Assembly: GCA_023055425.1 (NCBI GenBank)
Contig: JALGPY010000001.1
Location: 69,106,691 to 69,170,690 of the forward strand
Reading direction: 5' to 3'
From: Linanthus parryae
Lineage: Eukaryota > Streptophyta > Magnoliopsida > Ericales > Polemoniaceae
Length of the DNA stretch: 64,000 nucleotides
In this document: one piece after another, positions 57,111 to 64,000 of the stretch
Layout: every line of letters starts with the position of its first letter
Position numbering within the stretch: position 1 is the stretch's first letter
Translations under genes and position numbers: made by a program
Notes under the pieces: model-generated
Told to the model about the DNA's origin: nothing
Database searches by the model: none
Seen by the model: only the letters and a program-made list of their open reading frames with translations

Positions 57111-57997
57111 AAATCATAAGCTGGAACGTGCGGGGGCTTGGGAACCCTCGTAACGTCACCTCTCTTCACGATTTAGTGAGGAGACAGAAGCCCAACTTAG
57201 TCTTCTCGATGGAGACTATATTGTTTGAGAGTGAGATGGAAGGTATTAAACTCATGTGTTGGTATGCAAATGTTACTTTCATTGACTGTGATGATCGTCG
57301 CGGAGGTCTAGCACTATTGTGGGATAGGGAAGTGAGTTTCACTATTCTCCATAAGACTCGTTTCTTCATTAAGGGTTCAGTTTGCTTCGAAAATTCAAGT
57401 ACATCTTGGATCTTCACCGGATTTTATGGGGATCCGGTCAGGAGCGAACGGCGGGACTCGTGGAAATTGTTGTCCCGTCTAAAGCCACACAACCGGCCGT
57501 TGCTTGTGATAAGGGATTTTAACGCAATCTCTTCTAATGGCGAAAAAGAAGGTGTAAGAGAAGTCACCTTTCGTCAAATAGAGGACTTTTGCAACGTTGT
57601 AAGGAAATTGGAGCTGAGAGACCTGGGAATTACAGGGAACCAGTTCACGTGGACAAATAGTCAGCCAGATGATGGGGATATTCGAGAACGAATCAACCGT
57701 TGTATGGTTTCAGATAGTTGGATTGACTTATTTGGGAGAGCGAGGGTAAACCATCTAGGGCTTGATACCTCGGATCATGTTCCTATTGAAGTTCTACTTG
57801 CGTCGGCAGTCTCAAGACACCCGATCCGTAGGCGTTTCCAGTTGGAAGCCATGTGGTTCGATAATACCTCCTGTCAGGAAGAAATATCAACCAGATGGAG
57901 TAGCGAGGTGGGCTCAGTGGCGACAAAACTCCAAGTAGTGGCTAACAGGCTACAGAGATGGGAAAAGGACGTTTTTGGAACGTTCGCAATCAACTAA
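57107..57997 (+). pseudogene. LINE K ORF2 endonuclease domain
   Basis: This 296-codon frame is an APE-type endonuclease that would nick target DNA. Seen are KIISWNVRGLGNP (residues 2-14), GGLALLW (66-72), TGFYGDP (104-110), FTWTN (180-184) and TSDHVPI (221-227). E36 lies in SMETI where METK is usual. The GDFN motif reads RDFN (R136-D137-F138-N139), and the following R-x-D reads R-I-N (N197). Catalytic D137, D223 and H224 remain. A frameshift near 57975 separates it from RT. The ATG overlaps the ORF1 stop as ATGA. Confidence 0.85.
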
Positions 57998-58662
57998 AAC
58001 TACTTCGAAATCGTTTGGAGACACTCGGATCTCTTCCGCAGTCCTCTCCCAATCTCAGAGAAACGAAGGAAGTTCAGGAAAAAAACTCACTTCTGCTCAG
58101 GCAAGAGGAGATCATGTGGCGTCAACGGTCCCGTGCTTTGTGACTGAAACACGGTGACCGTAAAACCAAATTTTTTCACTGCAAATCAACTATCAGAAGG
58201 GCTCGCAATCGAATCTCGGGCATTGAGAATAATAGTGGGCAGTGGGTGAAAGACCCAATCCAGGTTGTCAATATCATTGAAGATTACTTTAAGAGTATCT
58301 TTTCTTCGAATAACCCGACAAGAGACACAATGGAACCCATGTTGAGATTCGTTGAAGGTTTGGTTTCAAGAGAAGGCAGAGCTCGACTCGACCAGCCCTT
58401 CTCAGCAGGCTAAGTATACGAAGCACTCAAATCTATGCTGAGCCAAAAGGCTCCTGGGCCGGACGGGTTTCCCGCCATGTTTTATCAAAAAATATGGCCG
58501 CTTGGGGGAGAATAGGTCACAAAAATCTGCCTACAAGTTCTAAACGAATGTGGTGATTTTAGTGATTATAATCACACCTTAATAGCTTTGATTCCAAAAG
58601 TTAAGCAAGTACGCAAGGTATAGGAGTTTCGTCCTATCTCACTTCGTAACACTGTTTATAAA
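57998..58662 (+). pseudogene. LINE K RT, N-terminal part
   Basis: Continuation of ORF2 in shifted frames: FWNVRNQLKLLRNRLETLG, LLRQEEIMWRQRSRAL-stop, LKHGDRKTKFFH, KAPGPDGFPAMFYQKIW (58450-58500), TLIALIPKVKQ and EFRPISLRNTVYK (58623-58662). Then similarity stops. The Y-x-D-D palm motif, thumb, zf-RVT and RNase H are all absent. Confidence 0.85.
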
Positions 58663-58997
58663 GAACTCCATCTATGATCAAACAAGTGCAGACTAGTCAT
58701 TCTAGCTTCTCGAACTTTGCTTCTCTTCACTGCACTTGAGCTTCCATTGTTTCTGAAGTTCATTTCATTCCTCCTGCCAATCGAATAGCATCCGTTCCTG
58801 TCAGCACAACATGAAAAAACATACCGAACGATTAAATTTGACAAATAACGTCAAAATATGCATAGAAACGACCAGACTAAAAAAAAGCGCATGTGAAGCA
58901 ACAAGTGACAAAACGAATCATATTCCCTGCATTTATGCTCAAATCTCTCATATTAATGTGAAAAATTGAAATAAGATATAGCTTTAAAAGGTGCTAT
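58663..58997. other. Unidentified segment between LINE K and element F
   Basis: On the minus strand a frame at 58656-58844 includes RRNEMNFRNNGSSSAVKRSK. It looks like ordinary coding sequence but has no domain I know and might be a captured exon. No LTR or LINE features. Confidence 0.3.
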
Positions 58998-60628
58998 CAA
59001 CAGTAAACCATAGAGATTTTGTGTGTGTCTCGGGTGGGTATTTTGTTTGGTGGCCTCCGTGGCCGTTGTGGACACAACATGCATTGCAATTGGGTTCTCT
59101 TCACAATAAAATATCGGGTTTTGGCCATGGAGGTAGCTAGCGGGTTTGATGCGAAGTCGTTAGGGAACCACGTTAATATCTCTCTCTTTATTGATTTCGT
59201 TTCTTCGTTCTTGCTCGAACACCACCATGTATCAGAGCCGAGGTTGAGCCAAGAGCAAGGGTTTCATGTTTTCGCGGAACTTAAATCCAAGGTATCGTGA
59301 TTTAGGTGGAGCAGGCTATCGGGAGTAGGGTTTTGAGAATCCACCCAGAACAATGCCTGGTGTGGCGATCAAGATCGATGATCATGAGGAGAAGGAGGTT
59401 CTGTTCGCTGGCCTCTGAAATAGGGGGCGCAGGTACACCGACAATCTGAAGCTGCTTGGAGGGAGCTATCCGACTCTTGTTGGAACAATCTAGCACGAAT
59501 CTAGTTAGGCGTGCAAGGGATTTGAAAAATAGAGCATGCATCACTACAGGCGTGAATCTGGCGGCTCACGTGCATATGGCGTTCTAACAGTTGATGATTA
59601 GGCACAATCCAATTTCTGGCGTGCAGCATTTGGCGCGGGAGATTTCAGGCACGTGCATCTAATTCTGGTTCTGGCGCGCGTTCTGCATGTCGCTATTTTC
59701 AGGCGTGCATATATTTTGGAGAGTATACAATGAAACAAAATTGAGCTCGCATTTGGAGCGATCTGAATCTAGCGAGCATCTCGCGCATCTGAGGCGTACG
59801 AGATGCATCAGCAACGACAAAACTGTTTAGGAACTTGTGGTTAGGTGCATCGGGTCTGGTAAGTAACCACATCTGGCACTTGCTGTGGTGAACCAGTTTG
59901 GCGCAATAGGGCGCATCAGGAAAACATTATGTCCTGCTTCTCAATAAATATATTCTAGTTTGATTCTGGGTGGAACATCTTGTTTCTATCTCCGGAAGTG
60001 CATGCACATCGGGCGCAGTTGTTGAAAGAATGCATGGTAGTTGGAGATACGATTTGGCGATTTAGGTTTCGTGTATAGCTGCAGAACATCTGTTCGAGGA
60101 GGCATGTTCGTTTCTCGTTATGAGAAACACATATGCTTCTTGATTGAGGATAGAAGCATCAAGTTCTTGTTTCAGGTTGCTGAGATGATTCAGGTCAAGG
60201 TGGAGATTTGTTAGACATGTTTACTTGAAGTCAAAGGCGGCAAGTTTGAGATGGTGAATTGTGGGTTGTTTGTTCTTTGGAAGCAAGGCACATTACTCAC
60301 TTCCATGTAGCCTATACTAAGGCACATGTTTGTTTAGTAACGATACACACACACGGGTACACTGAACAGTAAATCAGAGAGATTTTGTGTGTGTCTCGGG
60401 TGGGTGTTTTTTTGGCCGCTGTTGTGGCCGTTTTGGCCACGCCGTGCATGTTGTGGTCACGACGTGCATTGTAATCGGGTTCTCTTCTCAATAAAATATT
60501 GGGTTTTGGTCGTGGAGGTAGCTAGCGGGTTCGTTGCCAAGTCGTTAATGAATCACGTTATTATTAATAAATGTATCGTTTTTTACTTGGTTTCATCGTT
60601 CTTGCTCGTATACCCTCCCACGTTATAA
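58998..60628 (+). mobile_element. Non-autonomous copia-like element F, left-truncated
   Basis: A partial 5' LTR (58998-59225) and a complete 3' LTR (60209-60628) share CAGTAAACCATAGAG/CAGTAAATCAGAG, GATTTTGTGTGTGTCTCGGG, CAATAAAATAT and GTAGCTAGCGGGTT. A primer-site remnant TGTATCAGAGCC lies at about 59227-59238. The interior (about 970 bp) has no gag or pol and is rich in GGCGCG/GCATC words. The polypurine tract AAGGTGGAGA (60197-60206) is identical to that of E. Confidence 0.65.
60209..60628 (+). repeat. 3' LTR of element F
   Basis: Starts TGTTAGACATG after AAGGTGGAGA and ends near CACGTTATAATA. The last 230 bp match the 5' copy at 58998-59225; the first 190 bp have no counterpart, showing that the 5' LTR was truncated. 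Confidence 0.65.
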
Positions 60629-60997
60629 TACATACAACAACAAGCATATTCATAAAAGGGGATGCTCAAAATTTAATTGACCAGATATCATGTTGAATGC
60701 AACCCCGCTGGAAGATCAAAGTGCAACGAGAATCGCCATGGATTGAATCGAGGAGAAGATAGAAGGTTTCAACATAGTCGAATGAGGGGGAATGCAAGAG
60801 AGAAGAACAGGAAAGCTTACTGGTTAGTCGCGCATGCAATAAATGTGGATAGTGTGAAACGGGACAGCTGATTCCTGACGTGGCTCATTTATTAGGGAAG
60901 TCTCTCTTCAGATCCTTCTGGATGAGTTTTGTAATGCGTTTTTATCTAAAAGCTCAACATAAATGTAATTAATTGCAACCTAGATAATATTTCCATA
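60629..60997. other. No recognisable gene
   Basis: Short non-coding stretch. A 64-codon frame at 60677-60871 is arginine/asparagine-rich without a domain. Confidence 0.35.
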
Positions 60998-61135
60998 GGT
61001 AGTGATTCTTACAAAGCAAAAAATTATTCTTACAAAGCCACTAACTTCATTTGTGCAACTTCATTGACCATTAGCTCTATAAAAGAAGTTAGTGGCTTTG
61101 TAAGAATAACTTTTTGCTTTGTAAGAATCATTACC
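60998..61135. mobile_element. 138-bp fold-back miniature element
   Basis: A 50-bp arm (60998-61047) is repeated in reverse at 61086-61135 with two mismatches, leaving a 38-bp loop. The arm begins GGTAGTGATTCTTACA and contains a second ATTCTTACAAAGCC. TA stands on both outer sides, compatible with a 2-bp duplication. Confidence 0.9.
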
Positions 61136-61152
61136 CTATTTCAATAAAAAAT

Positions 61153-62232
61153 GTAGTGATTCTTACATCATTGAATTTGATAGTTACACCCGATTGTCAA
61201 GATCGTGACCATACTACCCTCATGAATTAATGTATGATGTTTTATTCATATTTGTTTTGCAGTTATAATTTTTTGTAAATTTTTGTTTGTGTGATTTGCT
61301 TGACTACAAACGTCCAATATAAGGAAGAAAATAAGGAAAAAATTTATTTTATATTTTTTTGGAGAAAAATAAGGAAGAAAGTTACAGAGTAAAAAATGAG
61401 GTTTGTTCTACAAATTTAAACTTTTCAGCCAAAACACCAATTATGTGAAAGAATTATGAAAGTAAAAGGGGTGGTACAAGTTGTCTATTTGTTTATTTAT
61501 TGTTGAAATATTCAAATATCATAGCAGAAAGTCATTTTTTCAAGTAGTTCAATTCACCTAGTTTGATTTACAACTAGTTAAAGAATCATTTTCTAATTAA
61601 TGAAAGTACAATAATTCTGAGTACTGACCTTTCACAAGTATACCTACAAACATGATTTTAATTTTGTTTATCAAAGTTCCGACAAAAAAATTGTTGCAAA
61701 AAGAACACATGTTCCTTTAGAGAGAAAACACTTATTATTTTCTCTCTCAAAAAAAAAAAAAAAAAAAAAAAACCCTTATCTCACTAATAGCCAGTAGTGA
61801 ATTTTGGTTTTTCCAAAGAAAATAGAAAAAATTGGAAAACAGAGGTTGAGAGGTGGGTGGAAGTGCAGGACAATTTTTCTTTCATTTTTTTTTTCTTTCT
61901 TTTTTTAGTTTCCTTTTTTAAGTCAGAAAAAAATTTAAAAATTAAATTCATGGCCTTAGGTGGTGGGATAGTAGATGATAGTTGAAAGTGAAGATATTTC
62001 CCTAAAAGTTAATTGAAAAAAAAAATGCTTCTAAACAAAACTAGATTAAATTGAAAGAAAATGAGGGAAAACCATGATTATATAATTTGGTAAAGTAATT
62101 ATAACATAGTAAATGTAGAAAACATTAGATTGATTGTCCTACAAAAATAAATTGATAAGTAATAAGGGTATATTTGTCATGACGACAAAAATGTGGTGCA
62201 ACCATCAAAATAACTGGTGTAAGAATCACTAC
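61153..62232. mobile_element. TIR DNA element, 1.08 kb, same family as 38956-40254
   Basis: The left end GTAGTGATTCTTACA (from 61153) and the reversed right end share 15 identical bases and then a diverged module ending in TTACACC/TTGCACC. Just inside both this and the 38.9-kb element, a TGTC..GAC word is followed by ACCCTTATT. There is no transposase. A run of 24 A lies at 61749-61772. Confidence 0.75.
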
Positions 62233-63370
62233 CCAAAATATATAACATAAATGACCTATGACCTAATAGATTGAAAACAAAAGATAAAGTTGCACCCTTG
62301 TTACCCGACATTGACTTTTGATAGAGTTTGATAAACATATTTTCAATTTTAACAAAGGCTCTACCCTAATTTTATTTTAATTTTTGTTGCAACAACCGTA
62401 CTCATATATTACCACGATGTCCTTAAATTTATTTGATGTTATTCATATAGTATATTTTATTATGTTTTGTGCCCATAATGTTACAACAATCCCCATACAC
62501 CCCTCGGTCGAAAAGATTGCACAGTAAAAAAATGCATTTATTGAAAAATTCAAAAAAAACCGAATAATGTGACGAAGATGAATAAGAAGATGAAGGTAAA
62601 GCTGTATGTCAAGAACATGAAGAACAATACACCTCCAACATCACATTAACTAAAGAATGTTGGTATAGGGTAGATGTGATGAAGGCCTCAATCCTATAAA
62701 AAGTAACGACAAGATTTAGGCTTCGTAAGCTAAAACATGAAAAACCCTCACGGACAAATGCATTTCTACAGTACTTGATTGTCGTTATTTAACCCGTTTT
62801 TACTAGAAAGCTAAAACAATAGGCTGCTATGCTGATTAGGAAGGCTCCCCTTAGAGATTGTGCAATGATAGGATTATCCTCCTATCCTTTAGCAACCAAA
62901 AAATTGATAATTTCTTGAAACCATATATTTAAATAAAAAAATTGTTAACCAATCAAAAGCACTATGGCCACCAAGACAGGCGCTGCCACGGTTGTCTGTG
63001 GACACACCAATATTGCCTATTTTGATCCGAATCCAGACAGAGGGAAAGAGGAACAACGATCCCCATCGATGAAATTCCCATGAAAACTAACTCAATTACC
63101 TCCCAATTTTAGTAAGAGAAGAACTTATCCGAAAAGGCTGATCCAGTTTTTCAACAACAAAAAAACCAAAAAAGTGCAGATGCTTTCTCTCTCTAGAAGC
63201 TGGGTCCTCTGACCTCTCTCCTCCTTCCCCACTGTCTGTACCGTTCCCATACCATCTCCGTTTCCTCTTCCAACCTTCTTCTCCACTTCCCAATTTCTTC
63301 ACACTTCCCACTCAACTCTTTTCGTCTCCTCTGTTTCCAACATCAGTTTCCTCTCCCCATTTTCATCTCC
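62233..63370. other. Intergenic; pyrimidine-rich leader before the DUF4283 ORF
   Basis: 62233-63110 is AT-rich with no frame of note; ACCAATCA at about 62949 is a CCAAT-like word. 63184-63370 is strongly C/T-rich (repeated CTCTCTC, CTTCC), typical of plant 5' untranslated leaders, and runs to the ATG at 63371. No clear TATA box was identified. Confidence 0.4.
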
Positions 63371-64000
63371 ATGGCTCTGCCTAACCCACCTTCAGATTAT
63401 TATTCAATCCAATCGTCGTACCAACCATCTGCTTATCACCCCAACTTCGTTCACCACAGGGAGTTGATTGATTTCCCCACACCGGACCTGCACTCTTTCG
63501 TTCCCAAAAGAATGAAGCTTGAAAGATGTGTGGTCGCCTTCTTTGTCGACTATATTGTCTGGGACTCCAAAACAATAGCCACTGCAATCCATAAATTCTG
63601 GAAACTTGCAGGTAAAGTTAGGGTTAAGCTTATGAACGACCATATGTTCTTGATGGAGCCAGAAAACGAGGACGACCTTGAGGATATAGTACGAGGAAGT
63701 CCTTGGAATGTCCTTGGCTCACTGGTTGTGATGAAACGATGGCTTCCAAATACAGTCTTTAATGACGACCACTTCGCGATGAATGATTTATGGGTTGACA
63801 TTAAAGGCATTCCAATGGAATACATCAAAAACACACTCATCCAAGGACTCGAAAAAGTGATCGGAGAAGTGGTGGATTTTGAGATGGCTGATGAAGAAGT
63901 TATTTGGCCGTCTCTCGAGCACATTGAGGAAGAAGAAAGCAACATGCAGACAACACAGGGCCTCGGGGATGAGAAACACCTCGACAAAATGCGTGTGAAG
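63371..64000 (+). CDS. DUF4283-domain protein, N-terminal part (continues past window)
   Basis: The ATG at 63371 lies in a good plant context (CCATGGCT). All 210 codons to the window end are open. The first 45 residues are a Tyr/Ser/Pro-rich leader (MALPNPPSDYYSIQSSYQPS). From residue 55 the DUF4283 fold is clear: VVAFFVDYIVWDSKTI, HKFWKLAGKVRVKLMNDHMFLMEP, a GSPWNVLGSLVVMKRWLP block, LWVDIKGIPMEYI and EKVIGEVVDFEMADEE, then an acidic insert and KMRVK. The expected zinc knuckle would lie beyond the window. It is either an At4g02000-like host gene or ORF1 of a fresh LINE. It differs strongly from ORF1 of LINE K, and is the only long undamaged domain-bearing frame here. Confidence 0.7.
   Translation, partial: MALPNPPSDYYSIQSSYQPSAYHPNFVHHRELIDFPTPDLHSFVPKRMKLERCVVAFFVDYIVWDSKTIATAIHKFWKLAGKVRVKLMNDHMFLMEPENEDDLEDIVRGSPWNVLGSLVVMKRWLPNTVFNDDHFAMNDLWVDIKGIPMEYIKNTLIQGLEKVIGEVVDFEMADEEVIWPSLEHIEEEESNMQTTQGLGDEKHLDKMRVK

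Larger units (their letters stand above)
55693..58662 (+). mobile_element. LINE K (plant L1 type), 3'-truncated
   Basis: It carries ORF1 (DUF4283 and knuckle remnant), endonuclease and the first part of RT, then ends abruptly after RT motif 2 at 58662. No poly(A) tail or target duplication is visible. Because LINEs normally lose the 5' end, a missing 3' end implies a later deletion. It is GC-richer than the copia gag it interrupts. Confidence 0.8.

Noticed and set aside
56681..57169. 162-codon minus-strand frame with hydrophobic stretches
   Set aside because: It opposes the LINE ORF1 linker and endonuclease start; the hydrophobic look comes from antisense of lysine/asparagine codons.
63550..63987. 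145-codon minus-strand serine-rich frame
   Set aside because: It is antisense to the DUF4283 ORF, which has clear domain similarity on the plus strand.

Overview
The window looks like intergenic heterochromatin of a eudicot plant. It is AT-rich and built almost entirely of transposable elements, most inserted into one another or truncated. The plant assignment rests on Ty1/copia elements primed by initiator-methionine tRNA (TGGTATCAGAGC), Sirevirus-type gag-pol with an extra ORF after pol, plant L1-type LINEs with DUF4283 and RNase H domains, and a hAT-type miniature element. I see no rRNA, tRNA, CRISPR or operon. The species cannot be named from the sequence. The only long undamaged reading frame outside a recognisable element is a DUF4283-type ORF that runs off the right end (63371-64000). 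Layout by region: 1-6312 holds LTRs and gag scraps of copia elements. 6313-14633 is Sirevirus A on the plus strand (5' LTR, gag, pol, ORF3; 3' LTR lost). 14634-17526 is a small Ty3/gypsy-like non-autonomous element (G) with a 54-bp tandem repeat. About 17580-22528 is a minus-strand gypsy-type element (L) with a 2.1-kb LTR and an unusual zinc-knuckle/acidic ORF. 22529-23906 is the 5' end of a minus-strand copia element (H). 23907-28724 has DNA-transposon-like sequence, a non-autonomous copia-like element (E) and a 510-bp inverted duplication. 28725-33285 is a decayed copia element (D). 34315-36710 is a 5'-truncated LINE (I) with a second LINE tail inserted in reverse. 37293-38015 is a hAT-type element with a perfect 8-bp target duplication. 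38956-40254 is a TIR element with relatives at 61 kb. 40841-43044 is non-coding LTR-like sequence. 43050-52072 is Sirevirus B on the minus strand, complete with two LTRs and a GTCCT target duplication. 53302-55692 is Sirevirus C (LTR and gag), broken by LINE K (55693-58662). 58998-60628 is element F, a sister of E. 60998-62232 holds two TIR elements. 62233-64000 leads into the DUF4283 ORF. In intact relatives gag, protease, integrase and RT/RNase H would work together in copy-and-paste transposition, but here every polyprotein carries stops or frameshifts. The Sireviruses A, B and C are linked by a dispersed 14-bp palindrome (TTCAAGGCCTTGAA) and a C-rich LTR box; A and B also share an extra ORF beginning MSTRRA. 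The most unusual points are the palindrome family, the ORF3 pair, the paired primer sites 41 bp apart in D and E, the hairpin minisatellite in G, and the copia-gag/LINE-ORF1 fusion frame.
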